NCBI GenBank assembly: GCA_029990175.1
Contig: JARKIP010000208.1
Location: forward strand, 124,001 to 188,000
Direction: 5' to 3'
DNA from: Petunia secreta
Lineage: Eukaryota > Streptophyta > Magnoliopsida > Solanales > Solanaceae
DNA: 64,000 nucleotides
Shown: piece after piece, positions 21,596 to 33,973 of the stretch
Numbering within the stretch: the first letter of the stretch is position 1
Layout of the letters: every line of letters begins with the position of its first letter
Position numbers and translations under genes: made by a program
Notes under the pieces: model-generated
What the model was told of the DNA's origin: nothing
Database searches by the model: none
Seen by the model: only the letters and a program-made list of their open reading frames with translations

Positions 21596-22494
21596 TGTTG
21601 AGGAAATGTTTTGATGAATGAAAAACGAGAAGGACCCAGTGGTTCTGGAGGAGAACCTGGTTCTTGTATAGAAGAGCACGACTGATAAAAAAGATTAAGG
21701 GTTGTTAATCCTGGTAGAGCTAGGAAAAGTGGCGCGTGAACGAGTATGCATCCTAGTCAGCTAAAAGAGGTTGTGCCGTGGCTGTGTCTTCGAAGTATGA
21801 ATACAAATTGGAACTAAACAAGGAAAGAGTCACAGGAAATCTTGTCTTACTATAATTACAAGGTTTCCTTGTGGAACTCAACTAGGGTTCTGAAGCCCAT
21901 ATAAAAGCAAGTAGTTGATGCAGCCGAAACTCAGTTATCCACAAACAGAGAGTTGAGAGCATACATAGGCGATTCAGCAACTTTCAACATGACTTAACTG
22001 AAGAAGACAACTGGTGGAGTCAAGTAGGTGGAGTCTAGATATTCTGTCAAGGTTCTTGGTTTGTAAGTTGTCTTGTTTGATACAATCATTATTGTTACCT
22101 ATCTGCTTATGTTAGAAGCAATTATATTAGGTGAACTTTTGAGTGATTACTTTGTAAAGCTAGAGTTTAGCTTTGTTGAGTGATTAGGGTCTAGAGTGTA
22201 GCCCCTCGGTTACAGAGTTTTGTAATCTAAAAACTTGCTCATTGTGTTAGTGGATTGGTTCGAAAATCCCCGAGTGTGGGTCGTGGATTTTCTCCCTTGA
22301 GCAAGGAGTTTTCCACGTAAAAACAACATGTCCCTTGTGTCTGTTATTTGCACGTGTTGTGGTGTCGAAGTGGAAAACTGTTGAGTCAAGAACAAGGCTC
22401 TTGACGCAAAGAATCTGGTTCTCGAAGAAAAATTGGTAGAACTATTCAACCCCTGCCCCTTCTAGTGTTCTTAGGAGGTACTTAGATTATAACA
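21596..22494 (+). repeat. SIRE 3-prime LTR
   Basis: 899 bp, TGTTGAGG to TTATAACA, with TATAAAA at 21900-21906. It is followed by the GTGCA duplication at 22495-22499. Confidence 0.92.
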
Positions 22495-23900
22495 GTGCAT
22501 ATTTAAGGTTAAATAGTTTGGCGCTCATCGTGGGGCCCAAGCAATTCTTTGTTATTCTGATGAAACAAACCGACCATATAATAAGAAAATGCTGGAGTAC
22601 AACACAACACTGTCGTACAAATAAAAAACATGACACGAAACCTTAATGGGTAGGAGGCACAACCTACAGGAAAGAAGTAAACCTAGCGGCAGATGTAAAC
22701 TATAGCGACTCGGAGTCCCAGTCGTTAGAAAGAGATCCTACCAGAGGTAAGGGCAAGGCAGGGTCCAGACGCGGATTGAAGAAAGTGTTGGAGAAGATCC
22801 TTGATGCTCAAGAGCATCTTCCGGTGCTAATGGCTGAAACTCTATCTAAGCATCAGACGAAGCGCCTAAGATGGTGCCGCCACCAAAATACCCCTCCAGA
22901 TCCAGACCCGCAGCGAACATTCCAGATTTTATAGCACAGTGGATAAATCTCAACGTAGCATTAGGTAGTTCAGACATAGTCGGCCCAGCAATATCAACGG
23001 TTGCTTTTAAAGTAACTCAATTCCGCCAGCTTAAGGAAAAAATGATCGAATGGATCAGATACGGGGGGCTCCTTCCCTTTTGAAGAAGATTGATGAAGAA
23101 AAGTTTACCTAGAAGCCCTACAAGTCGAGCTCAACGCCATTCCCAATACGAAAGAAACTTTGTATGCCCAAAACACTCAAGTACGACTACACAATAGACT
23201 CGAACAATCATGTAGTAGCTTACGTGATGGGGTTTAGAGCAACGACCTAACAAAGAAGGAAATCCAATCAGTATTGGTGAAGAGGTTTAGTGCCATTTAA
23301 ACCAAGGGGACATTGACCTGGTACACCAACTACCCAAAAGGTCCATTAAATCATTCGCCCAGATGCACGATTTGTTCATGAACACGCATTCTTGTGCTCA
23401 GAAAAGAGCAAAGATGATGGAAGACATCTGTAAGCAATGGGAGATAATTGTATTTCTTTAACAAACTACCGGACTTGTAATCGAATTCTAGGCTTACATA
23501 TTATTTTTTTTAAGTAGAGAGAGACAAATAGTTGGCTCAATAATGGCTGGCAAAGAGTAGAAGAAGACATAAGGTTCGACTACCTAATGGGTGGGGCTGG
23601 AGAAATATTAGAGGCCCGATAAGGTGAACTGAGAGAGATAAATAAAGTCCAGAGCAGATTATGGGCTGACCTGAAAGAGAAGTTTAGAGCGATAGAAAAA
23701 AAAGCAGTTGTGCAAGTGGGTCCACAAAAAATTGGCATTGATTTAATAATATGAAAATGGACTTGTATATAGCTCAACTCTAAAAGACAAAGTTGGGTAA
23801 ACATTGCATAAAAGTTACATCTTTGGCTGGTTTAAACTTTCAGTCTTGATAAGCAAAATCTTTAAAAAAAAAAATCGTTGCTACCCATTAAGCATAAGTC
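22495..23900 (+). mobile_element. decayed Ty3 Tat/Ogre-like element: primer-binding site and gag remnants
   Basis: This continues the LTR interrupted at 3357. A primer-binding site, TGGCGCTCATCGTGGGGC (22519-22536), resembles the TGGCGCCCACCGTGGGGC type of Tat/Ogre elements. Downstream, gag remnants are scattered over all frames, for example GTLTWYTN near 23308 and SFAQMHDLFMNTHSCAQKRA near 23348-23407, a typical retrotransposon-Gag signature. No frame stays open beyond about 70 codons. After about 23830 no coding trace remains. Confidence 0.5.
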
Positions 23901-23968
23901 GTAATTTTGGCTATAAGGTAGGAGGACTGGATACTTCATAATTTATAGGTAAAGAAGAGAGTATAATG

Positions 23969-24347
23969 TGTATTGAACCCCTAAAATTATTGGTGAAGAT
24001 AAAAGTAGGGTTATTCAAACGTATGGTTACTCATTTGGGCATTTTTTTGAAGTCGTGACCTAATTTAGGGATTAGAAACTAATTAATTAAGTAAATGTGT
24101 GCCAAAATAAGTCCATGACAAATAGTATTTTTGCTGGGATTGTCGATAAGACGTTTTGCTATTTTTGAAAGAAAGTTTCTTCTGAAAGAACTTTCAAAAA
24201 TCTGAAAAATTGTGGTTATTTGGCGGTTTTCAAAACCTAACTAAGTGCCATTTACTTTTCTAAAATATATTTGATAAAAAATTAAAGAAATTTTCAATTT
24301 ATTTCCCTTTTCAAAAAATAAAATTTCCAATCAACTTGAATCACTTA
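23969..24347 (-). mobile_element. LARD/Tat-related LTR, 3-prime end (fragment 1, minus strand)
   Basis: The reverse complement shares its order of motifs with the 3-prime end of the LARD LTRs (34900-35042): TTAATTAATT, TTCTAAT, CTAAATTAGGT, ACGACTTC and finally GGGGTTCAATACA against GGGGTTCAACA. On the plus strand it starts TGTATTGAACCCC. The Tekay element cuts it at 24347, and the sequence resumes at 46999. Confidence 0.6.
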
Positions 24348-26826
24348 TGATGCACCCCGTATGTCTAAAGTACCGTATATTATATTAATGACATGTTAAG
24401 AATGATTTAAATATCTTTAAATATATAATATGACTATATATGACGTTTATATGTTGAATATAAAGTTGGGAAAAAAACATATTTAATTTGGGGAAAACCG
24501 ACTAAGGATTTGCCTTGTAATGAAGTTTTTTGAGCAATTAATTCTGTGTGTTATATGAGGTCTTTTGGGGGACATATCATATACCAAATTGAAGGTCTTG
24601 GAGTTTAGTTTCTAAAACTTTTAATCGTTTAGTCATAAAATGTCTTGAAAAAAAGATATAAGCGTCAGAAGTCAGGCGAGAAAAAGGGACATAAGCGCAA
24701 AAGAGGGCTAGAAGTGAAATATTCTTAGTATAAAAGAGAAAATCATCTCTTATCTCTTCATTTCCAGAAAATAGACAAGGGGAAACAGTCCCTTATTGAT
24801 GGTGGAAGCTCTCCTTAGAGTTTTGAAGAAAGAACATCAATCTTAACTCGAAATTGAAGACGGATTTCGTCAAAACGCTCTACGCGGTTAAGGTAACGTC
24901 ATGCTACCTTCAATTTCGTCTTTAGCTTGAGTTTTATAATTACTTAATGGCTAAGAAAAGTGCCTAAATTCTGTTCTATAGTTTTTTCAAGCTTTGGAAG
25001 TTTTGAATACAAGGGAAACAAGTTTTAGAAGCAAAAACGTTAAAGGTGTGTAAGGCTAAACCTTTCCTTCGACAAGGCATCTATATTGTAGCTTTTGAAG
25101 CCTGTCTTAATTTCAAACTTGGTGTTTCTTTAGGGGAACACATATGACATCAAGGGAACCTTGTATATGCTTAATTTGGTACTGAAAACCAAGGTAAAAG
25201 ATGTCCAAAACAACAGTACAAATCTGAAAAATTATTTTTATCTTTGAACAACTGTTAGTAGTTTGACCATAACTTTAAAAATACAAAATTGATATTGAGA
25301 TAATTTAAGATTTTCTGGAACCCTAAGACATATATCTACAACTTTCATGAAGACCATAAAGTCTATAACTTTGATTTAGAACCTAAAAATTAGGTCACAA
25401 GGCAAGGCACTAGTTCTGCCCATAGATTCTGTTTGCGGATTTGTTATACCGTCCGGTCGTCTCATGTTGTTATCCATTTAATCTGTTTATATTATCAGTT
25501 TATTCGGGTATCCATTCCCATGTATATTATAGTGCTGGTTTTATTTTTACGGATTATCCATGTTTAGGGGAAAACTCTGCCGAAATTTTTATAGAAAGTA
25601 AAGATTTAGAAAAATTCTAAGTTCAAGGTTGTCTCTATGATTCCATCTAGGGTTTTATTATCATTCCTTCGAGTTCATATCTATTGTTGCCATATGTTAT
25701 GCCTCAGACATGCTTATGCTTATATTGTAATCATATTATGTGTGATTTGGAGTCCCCCCAAGAGGCTGGATATTGGATACACATTCCGGTCACATAGAAT
25801 ACTACCCTTCTAGGTGACACAACCCCTCTGGTTCAGGCGGGAGTTGAAACACCTAGTGTGGCCGGGTGTTATTCACACACTCTGACCAGAGAGACTACTT
25901 GCTGGTGAGGGGGAATCGCCTATAACACCCACCAGGTTTGTTATATACGCGTATATAGCCACAGTATGCACCGCATGACTATACATGAGGCTAGTTCAAA
26001 TGTTTAGTTACTTGATTTGGGGGGATACGACCCATAATACCAGACAATTACCAATTCAGAGAACAGTTCAGTTTTAGCTCAATACAAGTTATCAGTTCTC
26101 GGTTGTCGGACACCATTTCTTAGTGTCAGTATTAGTTGACAACTGTCAGATCTAGTTTCTAGTTACCAATTATCAGTCATATTACAGTCATTTATCAGTA
26201 TAGTATAGCTCAGTCTTCCGTTTCAAATTCAATTAGACTTCAGGTTTTATTCAGATTATGTTTAGTTCATGTTTCAGAATTCCAACTTCATTGCTATACT
26301 TTAGCACATATTTTCATATTTATATTCCAGCCTTACGGTTTCATCTAACTATGCTGTATATTATATGTTCATGCCTTACATACTTTGTACATATCATACT
26401 CACGCCCTTTTCTGGGGCACTTCATTTCATGCCGTGCAGGTACAGATAGATCAGCACTTGTGCCACATTAGTAGGCTATCTACCAACTATTAGAGTCACT
26501 CTGGTTACTTTCGGAGTTACTTATCTTTTAGTATGTGTACAGTCAGCTAGTTTGGGTATGGCGGGGCCTTGTCCTATCCTTTGTATATTTAGTTCAGCAC
26601 TCTTAGAGGCCTCTAGATATGTCCTTGTGTGGTTCAGCCAGTATGTTATGTATGTCAGCGTGTGATAGCCTTTTCGTCTTTCTAGACTTTATGCTTTCAA
26701 AAAATATGTATGTATATATGATTAGGTTGCCAGCTTACCTCTACTATTAATAGATTATTAGTAGGTTTAGCGATGATCAGCACTCGGTGTTGGTTATCCG
26801 TCGTGGCCCTAAGTTGGGTCGTGACA
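24348..26826 (+). repeat. Tekay-like 5-prime LTR
   Basis: TGATGCACCCCG to GTCGTGACA, 2479 bp, paired with 44514-46998. It has no long ORF; the ORF near 26258 recurs in the other LTR at 46430 and is not evidence of a gene. Confidence 0.9.
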
Positions 26827-26830
26827 AAAG

Positions 26831-26844
26831 TGGTATCAAAGCAG
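26831..26844 (+). promoter_or_regulatory. primer-binding site of the Tekay-like element
   Basis: TGGTATCAAAGCAG, four bases after the LTR, matches the initiator methionine tRNA 3-prime end with one mismatch (A for G in TCAGAGC). Confidence 0.8.
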
Positions 26845-26981
26845 TCTATTTGCGCGCCATACTTATGAATAGAAGGCTACCAGGCACTTCAGGATGGTTT
26901 TTTTTCTTTCTTCTCCAGATCATGCGATAGGGCCATGATTATAGAATTCAACCTTTAAACTATAATGTGTTTAATGCAGCA

Positions 26982-28320
26982 ATGCCGCTGAAGAAACTAA
27001 CAGTTGCCTAGAAGGGAAAGGCCATTGCCGGCCATGGTACCAGTAGAGTGCCACCTGAGGTGGATGAGAGTGAGGAGTCCAGACCTGAGGCTCTATCTGA
27101 GGCATCACAGATCCTTTCAGTTCAGGGCGATATTAGAGATACTGCAACTACCATACCTCCAGCTCCTCATCCTGATAGCTAGGGGCAGGAAGTGAGCGAT
27201 GCCATAAGATTATCGACCAATGTTGTAATTGCTCAGGCTAGACGACACAGTGTAGATGCCCCCAGGGGATTTTGGATCCAGGATTAGGGATTTTATCATA
27301 CTAGAGCCTCCAGTCTTTACTGGATCCCGTACAGGAGAGGACCCTCAGGATTTTCTAGTGAGGATAGCCAAGGTGTTGAGGGTCATGCATGTGTCAGACA
27401 CAAACTCAATAGAGATAGCTTCATACTTATTTCATGACCTAGCAGCAGGGTGGTATCATACATAGGAGCTATCTAGCGGGCCAAATGCTTCTCCGGCGAC
27501 TTGGCAGGAATTCTCGGATGCTTTCCTTCGTCAGTATATGCCTATAGAAACACAGGGAGCACGTGTTGATCAGTTCCTGACCTTGAGACAGGGAAGATTG
27601 AGTGTAGAAGAGTATAACTATCGCTTTAATTTTTTAGCAAGGTTTGGCTCTACGGTGGTAGCGCGTATGGAGGATAACATTCACAAGTATGTAGTGGGAC
27701 TAGGTCCACACCTGGTGAACGAGTCTATGACTATTGCTATGCAGCCGGGTATGTGCATATCACGCATTTAGGTGTTTGCTTTATCACTTGAGGAGAGAAA
27801 GCAGAAATAGAGAGCCGACATGGATAGAGTGTCACATAAGAGGAGCAGATTTTCTGGTTCGTTTGGATAGACATCTGGAGCGAGTAGGTAGCAGAGTGTT
27901 AGCCAGCCACCAGCTAGTATACCTCCACAGTCCCGTGGCTCGAGATATGATAGACCTCCTCAGTCCAGAGCTAGTCAGACATCACGGACTTCAGGATTTC
28001 AGCGCAGTGGTACTTCTGTACTAGCCAGTCAGACATATCCCAGATGCCCAGACTGTGGTCGACGCCACTTGGGCCCATGTTAGTTAGGAATTACTACTTG
28101 TTATATTTGTTACGAGGCAGGCTATTTCATTAAAGGTTGCCTGACTAGTGGTGGTAGTGGTGCAACCCAGCCAGCCAGATCAGCATTAGCTTCCTCAGCT
28201 CCAGCATGTCCTGAAGGGCAAATTCCTTAGACACCAGCAGGTCGGGATAGAGGCCGAAGTGGAGCTCCTACAGCAGTCGTTCCTCAGAACCGCACCTATT
28301 CTCTTATTTGTCGATAGGAC
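26982..28320 (+). pseudogene. Tekay-like gag
   Basis: ATG at 26982 (MPLKKLTVA then TAG). The retrotransposon-Gag domain is clear from 27256: EPPVFTGSRTGEDPQDFL, LFHDLAAGWYHT, TWQEFSDAFLRQYMP, RQGRLSVEEYNYRFNFLARF. A Ser/Arg-rich linker follows, then a zinc knuckle near 28098 in which the histidine is replaced: CYICYEAGYFIKGC instead of the usual GH. Several in-frame stops (near 27463, 27769, 28081 and 28228) and the lost His make it non-functional. Gag would form the particle and bind RNA. Confidence 0.85.
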
Positions 28321-28833
28321 CAAGAGTCTTCACCAATTATAGTCACAGGTATTCTGTCAATAAATTCTCTCGATGTATATGTCTTGATAGATCCTGGTTC
28401 TACACTATCGTATGTTACTCCATTTGTTGCTATTAAATTAAAAATAGAACGAGAGGGTATCAGACCTTTCGAGGTAACCACTTTTGTTGGTGATTCAGTA
28501 ATACCTAGGCGTGTTTATAGAGGTTGCACTGTGATGATTGGTGACTATAGCACTATAGCTGACTTATTTGAGCTAGAAATGGTTGATTTCGATGTTATTC
28601 TTGATATGGACTGGTTGTCTTCTTGTTATGCTAATGTTGACTGTAGAGCGAAGACAACACATTTTCACTTTCCAAGAAAATTAACTATAGAGTGGCAGGG
28701 TGTTTCTGCATCGCCAAACGGTCTATTTATTTCTTACCTTAAGGCAAGGAAGCTAATCCCAAAAAGCTGCTTATATTATATTGTTCATGTTCGAGACTCA
28801 GAGAGATGTCGAATCTTGTGTCAGTTACGGTAG
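28321..28833 (+). pseudogene. Tekay-like aspartic protease
   Basis: An open stretch with VYVLIDPGSTLSYVTPF, the retroviral-type protease loop. The catalytic Asp is present; PGS occupies the usual SGA/TGA position, a common variant in plant chromoviruses (DSGATHSF or DPGSTLSY). It continues DFDVILDMDWLSSCYANVDC, the conserved segment before RT, and stops at 28831-28833 shortly before the RT domain. Confidence 0.82.
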
Positions 28834-29636
28834 TAAATAAGTTCCTTAATGTGTTTCCAAATGAGTTGTCTGGTCTTGCTCTAGAGCGGGAGATTGATTT
28901 TCCTATTAAGGTAGTACCAGGTACATAACCCATATCTATTCCTCCCTACAAGATGGCACCAACAGAACTGATAGAGCTTAAGGAGCAAGTGAAGGATTTG
29001 TTAGATAAAGGCCTCATCAAACCTAGTATTTCCCCGTGGGGAGCCCCGGCATTATATGTGAAAAAGAAAAATGGCTCTCTACGCATATGAATAGATTACA
29101 GACAGCTGAATAAAGTCACAATAAAAAACAAAGACCCTCTGCCAAGGATTGATGACATGTTCGACCAGCTCCAGGGTGCCAAGTGCTTCTCAAATATAGA
29201 TTTGCGATCAAGCTACCATCAGGTTAGAGTCATGGAATGCGATATACCTAAGACTGCATTCAGGGCCAGGTATGGTCATTATGAGTTTTTAGTGATGTTG
29301 TTTGGACTAACTAATGCCCCTACAGTATTTATGAATATGATGAATAGCATATTCAGGCCTTATCTGGTTTTATTTGTGATTGTATTTATTGACGATATTC
29401 TCGTCTACTCAAAGTCTAACTCAGAACATGCGGAGCATTTACGCATAGTATTGGGTACTCTTCGGGACCAGCAATTATATGCTAAGTTCTCGAAGTGTGA
29501 ATTCTGGTTAGATTCAGTGACATTTCTTGGTCACATAGTTTCAGCAAAAGGAATTAAAGTAGGTTGCCAGAAGATCAAGGCTGTGAAGAATTGGCCCAGA
29601 CCTACGACACCAATAGAGGTACGTAGTTTCTAGGTT
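28834..29636 (+). pseudogene. Tekay-like reverse transcriptase
   Basis: Ty3 RT blocks in order: PYKMAPTELIELKEQVKDLL, LYVKKKNGSLRI, IDYRQLNKVT, FSNIDLRSSYHQVRV, KTAFRARYGHYEF, FGLTNAPTVFM, then the active site VFIDDILVYSK (intact F-x-D-D) at about 29386. CEFWLDSVTFLGHIVS closes the fingers-palm region. TGA at 29087-29089 interrupts the segment before IDYR, and a one-base loss near 29632 shifts the frame at RSFLGLAGYYRRF. The polymerase core from 29157 to 29633 is open. Confidence 0.88.
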
Positions 29637-30095
29637 TGGCAGGTTATTACAGAAGGTTCGTGGTTTTCCTCCCTGCAGCTCCACTGACCAAATTGACATA
29701 GAAAGCAGCCAAATTTCGGTGGTCAGACTCTTGTGAGCATAGCTTCTAAGAACTAAAGAACAGGTTGATAGCAGCTCTAATACTTACACTTCCAGAAGGA
29801 TCTGAGGGCTATGTTATTTACTGTGACGCTACTCAAATTGGTCTTGGTTGTGTATTGATGCAGCACGAAAAAATAATTGCTTATGCTTCCAGACAGCTAA
29901 AAAAGCACGAGCAGAACTACCCTACTCATGATATGGAGCTTGCAACAGTCATTCATGCATTGAAGATTTGAAGATATTATTTGTACGGAGTTCATGTTGA
30001 TATTCATACAGAACACAAGAGCCTCCAGTATGTATTTAAGCAGAAAAAGCTAAACCTACGACAGAGGCGGTGGCTAGAGTTGCTTACAAGCTAAG
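29637..30095 (+). pseudogene. Tekay-like RNase H, N-terminal part (cut by solo LTR)
   Basis: Connection sequence (GYYRRF, then PLTKLT) followed by RNase H with VIYCDATQIGLGCVLMQ (catalytic Asp), IAYASRQLKKHEQNYPTHD and MELATVIHALKI. After a TGA the frame continues YLYGVHVDIHTEHKSLQYVF and QRRWLELL. At 30096 it meets the GACGA duplication and the inserted LTR; the protein resumes at 42875 with NVDILYHLGKVNVFADALS. Confidence 0.85.
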
Positions 30096-30910
30096 GACGA
30101 TTAACAGAGAAACAATTTGAGCGAGAAACAGAAACCAGAAATGGAAAACACGCAGTGGAAAAATGCCAGAAAATAAGAAAAGGGGCCGGAGAAAAGTAGA
30201 ATTTTCACCCTGAAACATTCAGGTAGTGATCCTAATATATTATTTGAGTTTATTACGTGTGTTTGAATATGTTTTAACGGTAAAACTTAGAATATTATAC
30301 ATCGCTTTAATAAGTTCAATTAATAGTTTAAAGGGTCAAATGGACCTTGATAATGAAATTGATTATATATTCGTACTCAGGGAGTTATGGACAACTTATA
30401 AATGTAATTTATTTAAGGTTTGGTTATGTGACCTTAAACCCTATACATAGGCCTGGCCTGCATATTGCGTATGCGAATAGGGTATCAGGTTCTTAACTGG
30501 ATTGCCCTAAGATGTGAGGAATGAAGCCTTTAGCCTAATTTGATATATTTTTCTGCTTATTGAATAGAGTGGGATCGTTTGGCAATAAAACCAAAGGACA
30601 AGCACTTATTGAGTGGATGTACTAACTTTGTAACAAGGTAAGTGTTTATATCTATTTCTTTGGAGGCACCTGGCCTCGTGGATTTTCTACCACGTGTTCC
30701 TTACGTGTGTAGCTGCCGATAGGCGTACTCATTACGCCTTAGCTTTGGATTTATATTCTATATTATATATTATGTCCGGTTATTGGTATTGCATTGAGAA
30801 TCTGAGTATTGTACTTTGGTTGTGAGTTGGTATATACTTTCCAGCTGTCGATGAGAGTCCCGCACTGGTGATGGGTTATTATTGCATCATGTTGCATTCG
30901 TATGCACATT

Positions 30911-31078
30911 GCATCATATTGAGGGTAGGAGGATTCCGCCCTCGGAGCAGGAGGATTCTGCTCCATTGCATCATATTGAGGGTAGGAGGATTCCGCCCTC
31001 GGAGCAGGAGGATTCCGCTCTATCATCATATTGAGGGTAGGAGGATTCCGCCCCCGGAGCAGGAGGATTCCGCTCCAT
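30911..31078 (+). repeat. tandem array, 3 units of about 57 bp
   Basis: Units built on CATATTGAGGGTAGGAGG followed by ATTCCGCCCTCGGAGCAGG and GGATTCCGCTCCAT. Copies start near 30911, 30968 and 31022. Each unit has two near-copies of AGGAGGATTC, so the array has a shorter internal period too. Confidence 0.85.
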
Positions 31079-31225
31079 CTATTTGGCACATGTAACACCA
31101 TTGCAGCATACTGCATTCATCCCATTTCATCGCACCGCGTGCTGATTATTGTGACTATCGTGTTGTGTTTTATATATGTGGTATGTATACCGTATCTCAG
31201 TTTGCCTATATATTTCCGGCTCGTA

Positions 31226-31394
31226 TCCCGGGTTGCACGTCGCGACAATATAAATACATGGATCAGATCGGGTTGCACGCCGCAACAGTATAAATATACG
31301 GATCGGGTTGCACGCCGCAACAGTATAAATATACGAATCGGGTTGCACGCCGCAACAGTATGAATATATGGATCGGGTTGCACGCCGCAACAGG
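31226..31394 (+). repeat. tandem array, 5 units of about 35 bp
   Basis: Repeats of CGGGTTGCACGCCGCAACAG plus TATAAATATACGGAT. Within each unit GTTGCACGCCGCAAC is an imperfect palindrome, and TATAAATA resembles a TATA box. Copies start near 31229, 31269, 31304, 31339 and 31374. Confidence 0.85.
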
Positions 31395-31982
31395 ATGTAT
31401 TTCTGATTGTCAACATGTTCAGGATATCTATATGTTCTGTCTACCTTATTTCTCTGGCTGTTTATGATTCCATATGTGTGTTTTCAGTTATTATTTGGCT
31501 TTGCCTGTTTATAGTTCAAATAAGATGGATTTAGTTTATCTGTTTTTCTTCTCCCTGCCTAGCTATCCTATTCTTTGAGGTGGCTAGTCTGCCCCACTTA
31601 TTGAGTCCTTTTAGACTCACCCTTGTTTGTTGTTTGTTTCTTGTCTATCTATTTCGTTTCGGCAGGTTCGCTCCAGGATTGAGTTCGCCACGTTGTGAAG
31701 GAGCGAAGACGATTTCAGCTATCAGGGTGAGCCTGCTTTTATTCCGGATGGCCACCAGTTTATTGTTAGTTATTTCAGCTGCATTTTGCTCCCTTCAGTA
31801 GGTATATGTCTTCTTTTGTACTCTTAGATGTCTAGTCTGGATAACCCTAAACCTAGTATGTTGGGTAGTCAGCTGTAATTTCTTTTGTACAGCTTAAAAA
31901 TATCAGTATGTCTGTGTTTTTATTTTAAGTCTTGTCCTTATTTGTAAATTGTTATATTTATTTTTCTGATTTAATTGGTAAG

Positions 31983-33916
31983 TGTTGACACCCAATTTTG
32001 TCCCGGATTTTAATTAATATCTAAATTATTTAAATAAAAATCAGTTATTAAAATAAAAAAAAAGGTTTTAATTAATTAAAATTCTTTAAAGTGAATTAAT
32101 GAGATTTTGGAAGAAAATGCCAAATTGCATTGTTTACTCTAAAGCCCGCTTATTTATATAATAATGACATTTAATTAGTTTAATTAAAAGAGAAAAGGAT
32201 AAAATCGTTCTTAAAATTAAATTATGACATGTTTCCGCAAAGTCCTTATATGCACTTTACATCCCTCATTTCATATCTTAGCCCATACCCATTTTCCTTC
32301 TCCCCCTTATTCTATAACCCTACCCTTCACCCATATATATATGCCCTTATCCCAAAACCCTAGGGGGGATTTTTTTTTCATCATCTTCATACCCCAAAAT
32401 TCAGATCTATACAACTCCATAGACCACATATCATCTTCCCACCAACACAAAACACCCCACACCTATTTTACATACACAAAGCCGAACCCCTCTTCTTCCT
32501 CATCCTTCAATCCCAATCCACACACAAACACAATACACCAGCCGCGGCAGCCCACCATTTTTTGGACTCTCTCTCTCTCTCTTTTGAAGACCCTCTCTCA
32601 CCCATCTTCTTCACCAAATCAACCCCTCATCGTTCTCACTCTCCCCCGACACCAAAACACACAAGCAGATCGAATCAGTAGGGAGAAGCGGGGGGAAGGT
32701 TGAGTTTGAAAAAGGGGAATCGAAACAGGAGAAACGGGATAAGGGAAATAACGTCAGTAGCAATGGTGGAGGAGAGCCATCGGAGTAGTAGCGACGCCAC
32801 CAGTGAAAGGGTTGGTGTTGCTCATCCTTATTTCGTCTGGAAATTGCTCCGCTCGTCCGGCTATGTCTTTATCGGCTAATGTTTCTGACTATTTCACTGA
32901 GTTTTCTAACTGTTTCATTTGGTTTTTCTGTTGACTGATTGAATCTTGTTAATGGATAAGGATTTTTGAATCCACACCGGCGACGCTTTTCTGTTCATAG
33001 CTGGGTCTTTCTGTTTGTCTTGCACATTTCACTGGTTGCATCTAATAATCTTGCCATGGCTAAATTTCACTTGACTCAAGTGCAAAGACCTTTGCTTTCG
33101 TTTGGGTTCTATGGTTACCCGCTGTCATGAATCGGTTCCTCGATTGGAATCACTCTCTGTCGCGTGTTGTTCTGATTGTTGTTATCGAAATCTGGTTTCA
33201 TTTTATCCGGTGGAGTTGCAGCGACGCCGCTAAGGCTTGGCAGTCGCTCCTCCACCTTTTACGTTCACTGGATTTTTGTTGCCTCATTCGTTTGTTTCTT
33301 GGTCACAAGTTCCTGAATGTTGGATGGTGCTCTTGTTTATTTGAGTTGTTTGACCAATGGTGACCTATGGATGTGGCTTGACTTTTGGCTGGTCTCAAAT
33401 TATCTGATGTGTGGTATTGGTTTTTGTCGTGGTTGGACCTGTCGAAATTGGCTTGTTTTAATTGTGGTTAATACTGATCGATGCAGGATCGTATCTGGTT
33501 GTTTTGGGCTTAACACTGATCCTATGTTGGATATTGCTCCTTTGGAGACATAACATATACTATATTAAGTTTAGGAGCATATTTTATTTGAGTTTAAGAA
33601 CTGATTTGAACATGATGCTACAGGGCCGATGAAAATACATATGCACGTATTGAGGCCGACACAAGGAATTGACGGATAATGAATTGACGGATTTTGAACA
33701 CGATACTACACTTGAACCGTCCCGTTCCCGTGTCCCTAAAGCAAAAGGCGATGATGAATGCATTTTAACACTAAGCAAGTTGAATAGAGTAGTGGGTTTG
33801 GTGCTTTGGCACGGCGACACGGCCCGGGCTCCGTGTTTGCAACCGTACCAAATCCCGAGCCTCTATTCGACGCGCCATGCAAACCTGAGCCTAAAATTTT
33901 GCAAAAACAAAACCCC

Positions 33917-33973
<57 letters not shown>

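Larger units (their letters stand above)
3358..22494 (+). mobile_element. SIRE-lineage Ty1/copia retrotransposon with envelope-like ORF, containing a nested Athila
   Basis: The element begins TGTTGAGG and ends TTATAACA, and is flanked by exact 5-bp duplications GTGCA (3353-3357 and 22495-22499). Two LTRs of 888 and 899 bp bracket gag, protease, integrase, RT-RNase H (copia order) and a downstream envelope-like ORF, the layout of the SIRE/Maximus lineage. The span of 19.1 kb includes an 8.2-kb Athila insertion and a 228-bp MITE, so the original was near 10.7 kb. It is dead: gag-pol carries several stops and frameshifts. Confidence 0.92.
30101..31982 (+). mobile_element. solo-LTR-like insertion, left part (continues at 42801-42869)
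   Basis: Inserted exactly within the RNase H coding sequence. Left flank GACGA (30096-30100) and right flank GACAA (42870-42874) form an imperfect duplication. The right end GGGTCGTGTCA resembles the Tekay LTR end, supporting plus orientation; the left end starts TTAACAG, so the expected TG is mutated or the boundary is slightly off. Without the LARD it is about 1.95 kb with no coding domain, best explained as a solo LTR. It carries two tandem arrays. Confidence 0.6.

Noticed and set aside
32224..32703. 159-codon ORF repeated at 39920-40399
   Set aside because: It overlaps the LTR TATA box and leader, is of low complexity, and its duplication is simply the LTR pair. No homology recognised.
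33127..33553. Pair of 78-codon ORFs repeated at 40823-41249
   Set aside because: Within the LARD LTR; no recognisable domain, and conservation between copies reflects recent LTR identity, not selection.
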